The notes under the pieces: model-generated
The model's database searches: none
Told to the model about the DNA's origin: nothing
What the model saw: only the letters and a program-made list of their open reading frames with translations
Source of the DNA: Nephromyces sp. MM_2019
Taxonomy: Eukaryota > Apicomplexa > Aconoidasida > Nephromycida
Assembly (NCBI GenBank): GCA_015657535.1
Contig: JADHZB010000377.1
Coordinates: forward strand, 1 to 23,530
Direction of reading: 5' to 3'
Length of the DNA stretch: 23,530 nt
Made by a program: the position numbers and the translations under genes
In this document: positions 1 through 9,161 of the stretch, in pieces
How the letters are laid out: the number at the start of each line of letters is the position of its first letter
Position numbering within the stretch: position 1 is the first letter of the stretch

Positions 1-21
1 TATATGTTATAATTTATTTAG

Positions 22-645
22 GGAGTTCGTGCCCGTCTTGTAGATAAAGATAACAACCCAAAATGGTAATTTTATTGAACTAACAAATTTTTGAATATAA
101 ATTTTAACACATTTTATATTACACATCTAACTACATATTTTATACACAATATATCACACACATTACACAATATTTTACACATTTCACATCACAACATTTT
201 ACACATTATTTTACACACATTACACAATATATATATACTTCATATTACAATACTTTTTAGACACAATACATTACACACATCAAACAGTATATCACACTTA
301 TCTTATTACAACACTTTACACACAACATATTTCAATAATTTGCAATAAACATATTACAAATCTCACACACAAACCATTACAACTCTTTACACACCTATAT
401 TACTATCAATTTTATATTTAGGACACCTACGACATTTGAGGAAATAGATGATAGGGAAATTGATAGGTAAAACTTACAAACAAATTTTACATTATAAAGT
501 GCGTAAACTATTAATTTAAACAGTTATTTTTGATTATCAATATTTATTAAAAATATATTAGGCTTAAGATTTTATATTTTATATTTTTAGGCTTATTGAG
601 TGCGATTGGGGTGAAAGTTTAGATATCTTAGATCAAATTCACTAA
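22..645 (+). CDS. 3-hydroxyisobutyryl-CoA hydrolase-like protein, last three exons (partial)
   Basis: This is the 3' end of a spliced gene that starts left of the window. Exons are 22-65, 422-466 and 591-645, with GT-AG introns 66-421 and 467-590. The phases join cleanly and the stop codon is TAA at 643-645. The joined 46-residue tail begins GVRARLVDKDNNPKW, which closely matches the C-terminus of 3-hydroxyisobutyryl-CoA hydrolases (human HIBCH, plant CHY1; enoyl-CoA hydratase/isomerase superfamily). In those, an acidic residue, GVRA, DKD and PKW/P form a conserved block just before the end. The family hydrolyses 3-hydroxyisobutyryl-CoA in mitochondrial valine breakdown. The catalytic domain is outside the window, so activity cannot be judged. 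The last exon could instead begin at a second AG at 560-561, giving a different short tail; the 590 acceptor gives the more acidic, family-like ending. The family call rests on the tail only. A related enoyl-CoA hydratase-like protein is the alternative. Confidence 0.8.
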
Positions 646-3086
646 TTCATAGTGTGTTTATAAAAAAAAATTTGTTCGAAACCAATTACACACACATTAC
701 CATATACAAACGCACCAAATACAAATTACACACACCTAAAACAAGTTAAACACAACTAAAACAAGTTATATACACATTTAAAGACACTCGTAACAACTTA
801 TATGCACCCCATCTATAACAATTTAAACATCCTCATACCCATACAACAATTAATATCAACACATTTACAACAATTAATACATACACACATACAACAATTA
901 ATACACACACACACATATAACAATTAATACACACACATTAATACACACACATTAATACACACACACACATATAACAATTATTACACACACACACATATAA
1001 CAATTAATACACATATAACAATTAATACACATATAACAATTAATACACATATAACAATTAATACACATATACCTACAACAACTAATACACACACACATAC
1101 AACAATTAATGCATACATATATCTATAATAATTTATACACAAACACAAGCAACAATTAATACACAAACACAAGCAACAATTCATACACAAACACAAGCAA
1201 CAATTAATACATAAACACAAGCAACAATTAATACACAAGCACAAGCAACAATTCATACACAAACACAAGCAACAATTAATACACATACACATCTATAACA
1301 ATTAATACAAGCACAGTTACAATTATTAATGCATACACAGACAGAAGCATTACACCTACAACAATTTATACATACACATTCGAACAATTTCACTCTATAA
1401 ATGACTATATTTTATATAAAAATTTTATATATTTTTTAAAATGTAAAATTAATTATTTTCGACTTTATATTTTTAATTATTCGAAATCATTTTATAAGAC
1501 AGTCTTTGTATATATAATTAAAAAATGTGTAAACATTAATTAATAATAAAAATAACATACACATAATTTGAGCTTAATATCTTCTGATTAATTCTAATCT
1601 ATATTTCATTTGGGGTGATTTTATGTGTGTATATTTGTGTCTAAATTTTAAAAACTGAAATTTTTTTTCTAAAAGTGTGTTTTGAATTTTGTGATACTTT
1701 GAACACTATTTTCCAAGATTTGGACACATACACAAAAATAGATTAAAATAATAAAACACACATATATGATTATTAGATAGGTTGATCACCAATTCTATAT
1801 AATCAACCAATCTATATGTTTAAAAGACATCAAAATTAATTATATTTATATAAGTATGTATTAATGTGTGTAGTGTGTAGATTCTTAAGTGTATATGCAA
1901 ATATATATTAAGTTATGTAAATTAAATACTTATATTATCAAGGCACACAACAATTAATAATATAAATATATATGTATAAACAAATTTAAGTTTCCATGTT
2001 TTTTTGTATATATATATATATATATATATATAGTTATATATAATTTTGTTATTCATGTTTGTGTTTATGTACGTGTGCTTGTGTCTTTTATTTTGTTAGG
2101 TTATATAAATATATGTTATAGGTATAGGAGTATACTCTTGATAGAAATGTGTATAATGATAGTAAAATAAAACCAATAAATCATTGTTAAAAAATTTTAT
2201 TATATAAAGTTAATTGAAGAAATAATTCGTGTGTGCGAGTATATTTAGAATTAAAATTCAGTGAAGTCAAATGTAGCTAAAAAAAATTTCCATAAATCTT
2301 TTTTCTAAAATTAATTTGGGGAAAAAATTATATTTAAACATTACACATTTTTATAACTTAAAAATTTTTTTTTTTTTTAAAACTATAAATATATACACTT
2401 AAAATTTTTATTTGTGTAAGAAGTGTGGATGTTATGTGTGGGTATATGTTGCTATATAATTATATGTAGGATTTGATGTTGGATTTTTTGTAAGTGTGTG
2501 TTGATATATATATATTTTTGTAAGTGTGGCTTTATATGTGTCTGTGTGAAGTTATGTATACTTGCGTGTGTGTTGTTTTGTATATATTTGTAATGTATAT
2601 GTTCGGGCTTGTAGTTAATGTGTTTTTTGAGCAGTATTATGTATATTTTAGTATATGAAATAGATAGAGCATATTATTCAAATGTTTAAAGTGTATTTAA
2701 TTGTTCAAAAAAATTGGATAGTTTTAGTCCTCGTTATATTTAGCAACAAATAAAAAATGAAATTAAATATAAAAAATATTATGTGGAGAGAAATGTGTCG
2801 ATTTCAAAAAACAACTATAAAATTGTGTGTTTATTTTTCAAACTCTGTTACTTTATATTTAATGAAACGGTTTTAATAGGTGATTAGAGTGATGTGTGAA
2901 AATTAGAGTGTTTACTCTAAAGTCTATATAGTAATATGTTTGTTATATTTATTGTATATGTGTAGATAGTGAATACACCTCGAAATTTCAAATGTGTTAA
3001 GATAAATATATCGATAAGAATTTCGTATATTAATAAAAATACCCTTGAGAATATCGTGTGTGAATTTCAAATTGGAAATGAATATC
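646..3086. other. convergent intergenic spacer, repeat-rich, no gene seen
   Basis: This spacer lies between the 3' end of the hydrolase-like gene and the 3' end of the NF-YC gene. The first half is CA-rich with a tandem-repeat field (840-1380). The rest is AT-rich with TG runs, a TA run near 2009-2032 and a poly-T run near 2367-2377. The open frames here translate only simple repeats (Cys/Val/Leu or Ile/Tyr rich). I see no exon supported by homology and no RNA gene. Confidence 0.6.
840..1380. repeat. compound minisatellite with ACAATTAAT core
   Basis: The core ACAATTAAT recurs many times with different spacers. At about 984-1075 the unit is 18 nt (ACACATATAACAATTAAT), in about five near-perfect copies. 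At about 1135-1290 it is 24 nt, adding ACAAACACAAGCA after the core, in about six copies, some with ATTCAT for ATTAAT. Flanking copies are more degenerate. The array lies downstream of the hydrolase-like gene's stop codon. The antisense frame through it stays open but encodes only a Cys/Leu periodic peptide, so I do not call it a gene. Confidence 0.85.
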
Positions 3087-4520
3087 TTAAAAATTTTCTT
3101 CGGTATATCGGTTAGAGTTTTGTTTGAAGTGTAGATCAATCATATCATTTTTTGAGTGTTTTTTTGATTTTCGAGTGTAATTCTCACCAGCACTTTCTGT
3201 TTCTGATGATTGTATTGAGCCATTTCCACCAATTTTAGGGCTATATGTTATATTGTACGAGTGATGCGTAGGCGGTAAGTTTATGGGTGTAGGATAACGT
3301 AGGTCTTGACTCGATGACGAATTGTTTCCATGTGCTTTGTTTATCATTGGTTGTGGTTGCATATGTTGTAAAAAGTGCCTTTGTTGAAGATTGTTGGGAT
3401 ATATTACTCCTTGTGTAGAGTGTACATTGTTGCTACTATGTATGTTGTTGAAATTGTAATTTGGGTTGCGTAAGTTGTTGTTATTGAGGAGGGATCGTTG
3501 TGTAAAGGAGTAGCCAACATCGTCAGTCATAAAATCAGTATTTCTATTTGGTTGAGTAGAATGGTTATAGCTAGTCCATTGTGTAGGATGGTGTGGTGTG
3601 AAAGATATGTTGTTGCTCATTTCAGGGTATGAGGAAGGAGTGTTTTTTTGGCTATATGGGTTGGATGCAAAGCTATTTAAATGTTCCATGTTGCTCATTT
3701 GAACAGATGGGAAAGGATTAGAGTTATTTGTGGTAGATATTGATTTATTGGGTGTTGAATTTACTAAATTAGGAAGTGTGTATGCATTAGATGGTTGGTA
3801 GGAATAGTGATTTTGTGGGTAATCCATCGCATTAGGGTTTTCCCTCCTATTGGTTTGTAAGTGATGAGCTGGTAAAGTGTTCATATTGAGCTGTGAATTT
3901 AAGAAGAAATGAGGTGGCTGTTGATTCAATATGATCAAATCATTATAATCTGAGGGATTTGGCTCTCTATAATTCTTTAAATCGTTGAGCTGGCCCGTTT
4001 CAAATAAATTGTTAGCATGTGAAAGCATAAAAGGGTTAGATAAAATAGAATTATCACTAGAGGGGTTTGCTATGTGGTTAAATGAATCAGAAACCGAGTT
4101 GTTGGGTTCACCAGTTGGGTTTGGACCAAGATTTTCAGTGAGGAAACTGAAGACATCTCCTTCTCCCATCACATTGATGATATCCTCTAAGTGGATAGTC
4201 CTCCTCTTGTTTGACTCTGTGCTATTCCATGCACAGCCTGTTATGTGCAAGATCAGCATTTCACAGGCTTTTGAGAATAATAAGGGCACTTCAGAAGAAA
4301 CAAGCATATGCTTGCTTACTCCATCCAGTGCTTTCATTATTTTTTTTATACGAGCTATCGGAATTGTGTTATTCTTCAGATCCTTGTCAGCTATATCTTC
4401 TATGGCTGGAATGTGATCCATCCATTCTTGGTGTAGAGGTGGTGCTTGTGAAGAGTTTTCAGATCTATTTTGTGAGGGAGTAAAGCTCATGCGATGAGCG
4501 CTTTCAATCGGTGAAGTCAT
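3087..4520 (-). CDS. NF-YC/HAP5-type histone-fold transcription factor subunit
   Basis: A 477-residue single-exon protein. The start is the first ATG after an in-frame TAG about 45 nt upstream. Residues about 52-131 form an NF-YC histone fold: IPIARIKKIMKALDG, then SSEVPLLFSKACEMLILHIT, a Trp at 98 (family AW), NKRRTIHLEDII and VFSFL. These match the LPLARIKKIMK, SAEAPVLFAKACE, NKRRTLQRNDI and FDFL blocks of the family. NF-YC pairs with NF-YB, and with NF-YA binds CCAAT boxes in the nucleus. A DR1-associated protein or a CHRAC/Pol epsilon histone-fold subunit is less likely, given ARIKKIMK plus NKRRT. Residues about 133-477 are low-complexity, rich in Asn, Ser, Pro, Gln, His and Tyr, and probably disordered; a Lys-rich stretch near 455-462 could be nuclear-targeting. 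It lacks introns, unlike most neighbours. Confidence 0.9.
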   Translation of the reverse strand: MTSPIESAHRMSFTPSQNRSENSSQAPPLHQEWMDHIPAIEDIADKDLKNNTIPIARIKKIMKALDGVSKHMLVSSEVPLLFSKACEMLILHITGCAWNSTESNKRRTIHLEDIINVMGEGDVFSFLTENLGPNPTGEPNNSVSDSFNHIANPSSDNSILSNPFMLSHANNLFETGQLNDLKNYREPNPSDYNDLIILNQQPPHFFLNSQLNMNTLPAHHLQTNRRENPNAMDYPQNHYSYQPSNAYTLPNLVNSTPNKSISTTNNSNPFPSVQMSNMEHLNSFASNPYSQKNTPSSYPEMSNNISFTPHHPTQWTSYNHSTQPNRNTDFMTDDVGYSFTQRSLLNNNNLRNPNYNFNNIHSSNNVHSTQGVIYPNNLQQRHFLQHMQPQPMINKAHGNNSSSSQDLRYPTPINLPPTHHSYNITYSPKIGGNGSIQSSETESAGENYTRKSKKHSKNDMIDLHFKQNSNRYTEENF

Positions 4521-4599
4521 ATGAAGTATAGTGCTATTTATGAGAAGGGTTTTCCAAAAGGACTTCTAATGTATCAAATCTGTATATAAGTATTTTGTA

Positions 4600-5460
4600 A
4601 TGTGTTTTGTGTCTGTAAATATATTGCAAAAGATTCTGGAGGGTGGTACTAAAAGTTTTATGCTAGGTAAAACTAGATCCAATATATTTACTAGGTGATA
4701 ATTAAACGTGAGTAGAAAAAGCTAATTGAGTCAACTATATCAATGATGATAATCCTAGTCAATCATGTGTTATAAAAGACGATCATAAATAAGTTCAGAG
4801 GTTACCCACGTATCCGGAGTTTAGCGATCTTATGGTGAATTTGTTATTTTATAGGAATTTTCAAGTGTGATATAATAAGTAAGGGTTAAAGTGTTAACCC
4901 AAAACCTAAGTTTCGAGTACCAATATGAAGCAGTGAGTCAACATTCCTGCGGCATAGAGCTTCTTAGCTAAAGTGATTACCAGTATATGTACAGGAGTAA
5001 TTGTTGCAGCAGGTTTTCAAAGATCTTCCAAGGACTAGAGAATTGTTAAAGAGGTGTTAGGTATATATATAAGGAATATTACTTTAAGGTTGGATAACAC
5101 TTGGAGAGTCCAAATATATCATCAAAAGTTTATGATGTGTATGGTTTCTAAACAAATTTTTATGTTCAAAGAAATGTGGGAAGATGTCAAATTTCATTTA
5201 CAAGGGTTCCTATTGTGAAGTGCTAAGAAAGTTGTAACGAGAAGGAGTTTGGAGTTGGGTGAAATTTTTCTTTGAGTCTAATTATTGGTTTCAGTGGTTA
5301 GATGGTTCCAAGTTCTGAGTTTGTGTATAATTTTAATATAGAATGGATGACTCAGCTAGGTCAACTCACCACAGAGAAGAAATTTGAGTTGAAAAAAATA
5401 AAACGGAAATTTAATTTACAGGTTCAGTTAGTCTTGGAATCATCAAAGAATAAATAATAA
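4600..5460 (+). pseudogene. repeat-free block with overlapping open fragments; possible decayed gene or unresolved exons
   Basis: About 860 bases lack the TG/CA repeats that fill other noncoding DNA here. Plus-strand open stretches occur in several frames: about 4880-4970 (contains QNLSFEYQYEAV), about 4955-5035 (KVITSICTGVIVAAGFQ), about 5036-5216 (contains DNTWRVQIYHQKF and FKEMWEDVKFHLQG), and an ATG-started 51-codon frame at 5302-5457 (contains EWMTQLGQL and KKFELKKIKRKF). They overlap or are separated by stops, which fits a frameshifted relic, but a spliced gene with short introns is possible. I recognise no family. The block ends about 80 bases upstream of the NF-YC start codon, so it may also be its promoter and 5' leader. 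The coding interpretation is weak. Confidence 0.3.
5302..5457 (+). CDS. short open frame, 51 residues, unrecognised
   Basis: An ATG-initiated frame directly follows an in-frame TAG and ends at TAA (5455-5457). The peptide is not low-complexity and is Lys/Glu-rich in its second half (KKFELKKIKRKF), which would suit an amphipathic helix. No intron joins are evident and no family is recognised. It is the last and cleanest open stretch of the repeat-free block above. It may be a terminal exon, a pseudogene fragment or chance; its length is compatible with chance even in AT-rich DNA. Confidence 0.2.
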   Translation: MVPSSEFVYNFNIEWMTQLGQLTTEKKFELKKIKRKFNLQVQLVLESSKNK

Positions 5461-6349
5461 ATGTGTCTTCTTATCCCGTGAATAAATCCATTGGACTAAT
5501 ATAGATACAAAAAAAAGTTAATAAAATAATTTGGGGGGCATTTATTCACATTTTATTTTGTTCATATATTGAGCGGATAAGTAAATTTTTTTTTTGGGAT
5601 TTTTAAGGTGTGCGTACACAATTAAACACCTAACATTTACTTATTTTAAATATTTTTCTAACTGTTTATATATGTCTGGTTGTATAGACTCTTAATTTGA
5701 TTAGTGATGTTATTACTATATACAAAATGTATATATAATAACTGTGATATCTAGACATAACATAAAGTGCTTGCGTAAGCATATTAAAACATACATAAAT
5801 ACAAGCTTACAAACTTACACACACAATACATATATACCGATATCTACGCCTACATAAATTTAATACACATGTTAATTATATATATATAATACATATAGAT
5901 GTGTACCTATTAATAACTATATATGTATTTATATCCTTGCTCGTGCATCTAATATATATAACTAAAATTACATTTACAGCTCATTTATCAACACATGATT
6001 ACATCCCCATACATACAGACATGAACACACAGATGTATAGAGGACACATATTTAAAACATACTGTTAGTACTTGTGTGTGAATCAGTTACAAATCTCAAT
6101 TTAATTGATCACTTATTATGCTTAATATATATTGATAATGGCTTAAAAATAAATAATTACCAACATTTGAATGTCATATAATTTCAAATACTACAAAACA
6201 TTTTCCAAATTTTCTTATTGCTCTTAAACTGGTTATATATATATATTATTTATAATTTTCTAAACAATTCTCAAAGAGTGCATAAGCAATCAAACAATTA
6301 AATTTTTACTAATCTATATATTCAATATGTTTAACCCAATAATTCTAGA

Positions 6350-6383
6350 TAAAATGATTAATATATATATATTAATCATTTTA
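6350..6383. repeat. perfect 34-bp palindrome
   Basis: The arms TAAAATGATTA and TAATCATTTTA flank an alternating AT centre, and the whole 34 bases read identically on both strands. It could extrude as a cruciform or, if transcribed, form a hairpin. The arms are not simple repeat, so it is more than a microsatellite effect. Confidence 0.85.
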
Positions 6384-6728
6384 ACAAGTAGTAAGAATTA
6401 AATGGTGTAATTTATTTTTGAATAGTATAAAAGTCATTAGATGAAACATTTCTTATTCTATATAATAAGTGATTAAGTTATTATTGGTGTGTATAAATAA
6501 GTTATTGTTTTGTGTGTATGAATAAGTTATAATTTATGTGCATAAATTTTAAAAACATCTAAATGTGTATTTTTATCACTATAGAGTGTGTATATAATCA
6601 TTTTCTTTCTTGATCACTTGATATAATTTTATTTATATGTATATTGATATTATTAATGAAATTGATTTATTTTTTAAAAATAATTAAAATTTTTCAGATA
6701 TGATAAAAATATAAGTAGTAAAAAGTAA

Positions 6729-6770
6729 AGTTTGTGTATATATATTATAAATAATATATATACGCAAACT
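6729..6770. repeat. 20-bp inverted repeat with 2-nt loop
   Basis: The left arm starts AGTTTGTGTATATA and the right arm ends TATATACGCAAACT. Their only mismatch is a T/C difference, which in RNA on the + strand would be a G-U pair. The arms are separated by AA, making a near-continuous 42-base hairpin. Confidence 0.75.
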
Positions 6771-6898
6771 AACAAAAGACAGTTAAAAAATTTGATGTGT
6801 GTGCTTTTAGTATCAAGTATATCTATGTATAAGTGATTATATTACATTTTACTATGATCTAATTTAATAATCAAAACAACTTTTTACAATTTAAACAC

Positions 6899-7080
6899 AT
6901 TTAGGTGTGTGTAAACTCAGTATAGCCAATATATATTTATTGCTATATATCCAGTTTGAATCAATTTAGATGTGTGTAAATTAAATAGCTACAATATATA
7001 TATTTACTCTATTCAGTTCAAATATGTGTAAGTTGAATAGTCACAGGATATATAAGTTTATCTATTGTGTGTAAGCTGCA
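6899..7080. repeat. degenerate ~60-bp direct repeats at the GST 1 stop
   Basis: Three divergent copies begin at about 6899, 6964 and 7022, each starting ATTTAG-like then (A/G)TGTGTGTAA. After that comes an AGC/AGT-(T)A-rich segment, a TATATAT run and a pyrimidine-rich end. The third copy overlaps the terminal exon of GST 1 (stop at 7062). Similarity is clearest between the first two copies. Confidence 0.5.
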
Positions 7081-9161
7081 AATCGTTCTTGGAAAGCAGG
7101 ATATGATTTGACATTGTTATATACCTAGAATAGACACACACACACATGTACACACATCCATTATACAGACCTAGACATGCCTGCCACGAAGCCACAACTA
7201 TAGACACACCCATAGTCACACTCATAAACATACCCATCACACACTCATAAACGCACCCATAACACATACATGACATCTATTAGCTATACATTATACCCAT
7301 CACATCACATCACACACACGACACACAACACCTCACATGCACCACATCATACACAAGCATAGAAACACAAACAAATACATATTAAGTACACTTTTTTTAA
7401 ATTGAAAAATGTGTGTAACTTACAGCAACAAGCTTAGGCATATCTTTCATCATTTCATCTTCAGTTGATATAGAAGTGCACATCCTTGAACTCATTAAAT
7501 ATTCACACACAACAAAAAATTGAAAATCTGCTACAGTCATCGAGTCACCTACTAAGAAATCACCCGTTCCCACCTCTGTTGACCAGTCGTTGAATTTCTT
7601 TAAAAAACTGGGCATATAATTTTCCTTTGCATCTTGACGTTTCTAATTAAAACAATTGTTTTATACGCATGTATGTATCTGGGTGTAGATTTCTTATTTT
7701 AATTTGTTAATTTGTGTGTATAGATTCTTATTATACTTTGTTATTTTATAGACAGCTATGTATAGAGAGTGTATGGATATATAATTGTAATTATTCATAT
7801 TATATTAAAATACATGTGTGGTAATGAAATATTAAAACTATTGTTCCTATCTAAACAAATCTATACAGACCCTTAAAAATAAGGTCTATATGATGGTTAT
7901 AGTGTTTTGTGTGTATGTGTATTTAGGGTAAGCTGTGCATAGTGCTTATCATATGTATGTGAGTATGTGTGTATGGATTACAGGCGAAAAGTTTATATGG
8001 GATTAAAACTATTTGGGGAGAGGTGTACAATGGAGTGAAATATAGAGTAAATAAGGTATTAGCAGTATGTAAAATGAATAGATTATAATAAAATAATATA
8101 CACACACATTCACACACCTCTTCTCTTCTTTCTCCCGTAAATTTTCCAAGGTCAAATATTTTTCTTAGGAAATCTTCACAGGTATAAAGGGCTTGGTTAA
8201 CATAGGCTGCCTTCTCAGGGTCAGTTGGAAAGGTACCTGCGTGTGTGTATTCATTTTATGAAGATGGTTTTTATGCAAACCTATTAAATAGAAATAATAT
8301 TTACGCAGGTAAATTACATTAAGATAGTGATTTCACATACTTATTAAATGGAAATAATATTTAGACAAAAATTACATGTGGATGATATTTATACACACGT
8401 TACATTATATACCGTTATATATACTCAACATTATATAAGGTTATATATATCCAAGTGTATATCTATTGTAAGAAGATGCCATTTACACATGAATATTATA
8501 TAATGGTGTTATGTTTAAAAAAATGGTGAAATATGAATCAATTATATATATCAAAATAAACTTTATGATTTTATAATAATTTTATATGGAAAGGTGATAG
8601 GTCACAATACTCCCCAAAGAAGTTCCCTATCAATTATTCATCTTTTTACATAATTTAAATATATTTAACACACATACACACCACAAATACTAAATACACA
8701 CTCAATACACTCCATAAACTCAATACGCACTCCATAAATTCAATATACGCTCCATAAATTCAATACACACTCAATACGTTCCATAAACTCATGCATACCC
8801 AATATGCTTTATAAACTCAATACACACTCCACGCACTTCATACTTTTAATATATATTCCACTCATTCCAAACACTTAATACAGATTCCATACAAGAACTC
8901 CCCCCCTACACACACACCTGTCATCTGTCCAATGTAATCTAATTGGGCATAACTTTGAGCCATCATTGTTCCATCCTCCAGTTCTAAGACAGGGAGTTGA
9001 TTAAAGGGGAATTTTTGTTTTTCTTCTTCGGAACATCCACCACGTTCATATAGAAAATCTTCAAATTTTATATTTCCATAATCCATTGCTAAACGTATCG
9101 CTTCTCCCCTCGCTTTGATATTAAAATATCTCAATTTTGTGGGTTTTACAAACTGTGTCAT
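7062..9161 (-). CDS. glutathione S-transferase, tandem copy 1 (four exons)
   Basis: A complete 214-residue cytosolic-type GST. Exons in transcription order are 9161-8918, 8236-8118, 7642-7424 and 7124-7062 (stop TAG). Introns are GT-AG with phases 1, 0, 0. The thioredoxin-like N-terminal domain contains LRYFNIKARGEAIRL, with Tyr12 as the likely glutathione-activating residue. It continues with FNQLPVLELEDG (cis-Pro57) and AQS (Gln69-Ser70), the glutathione-binding loop. The helical C-terminal domain contains GDSMTVADFQ (Thr157...Asp160), the conserved N-capping box. The family conjugates glutathione to electrophiles, reduces peroxides and can bind haem-like ligands. The Tyr-type motif and length resemble sigma-like and Plasmodium-like enzymes, but I cannot assign a class. 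Intron 1 is 681 nt with a minisatellite, and the introns carry GTGTGTG donors. Confidence 0.93.
8686..8860. repeat. imperfect minisatellite inside GST 1 intron 1
   Basis: About six to seven imperfect copies of a roughly 20-24 nt unit with consensus near CTCCATAAAYTCAATACRCA. The copies vary at CACTCC, CGCTCC and CGTTCC. On the gene's own strand the array is TG-rich and lies in the half of the intron near the donor. There is no coding potential. Confidence 0.75.

Larger units (their letters stand above)
4521..7061. other. intergenic region between NF-YC start and GST 1 stop
   Basis: This region holds the NF-YC upstream sequence, a repeat-free block at about 4600-5460 (listed separately), then AT-rich DNA with TG, CA and TA runs from about 5560 to 7060. 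It includes two strong inverted repeats (6350-6383 and 6729-6770) and degenerate direct repeats next to the GST 1 stop. No homology-supported exon was found outside the separately described block. Confidence 0.55.

Noticed and set aside
91..348. 85-codon plus-strand frame rich in His, Thr and Ile
   Set aside because: It lies inside the first visible intron of the hydrolase-like gene and is made of CACA/TTA repeats.
981..1292. Open minus-strand frame encoding a periodic Cys/Leu peptide
   Set aside because: It is the translation of the 18- and 24-nt minisatellite; frame openness is a by-product of the repeat and there is no homology.
3985..4483. Two plus-strand open frames of 143 and 90 codons
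   Set aside because: They are antisense to the conserved NF-YC histone fold, which is clearly the coding strand here.
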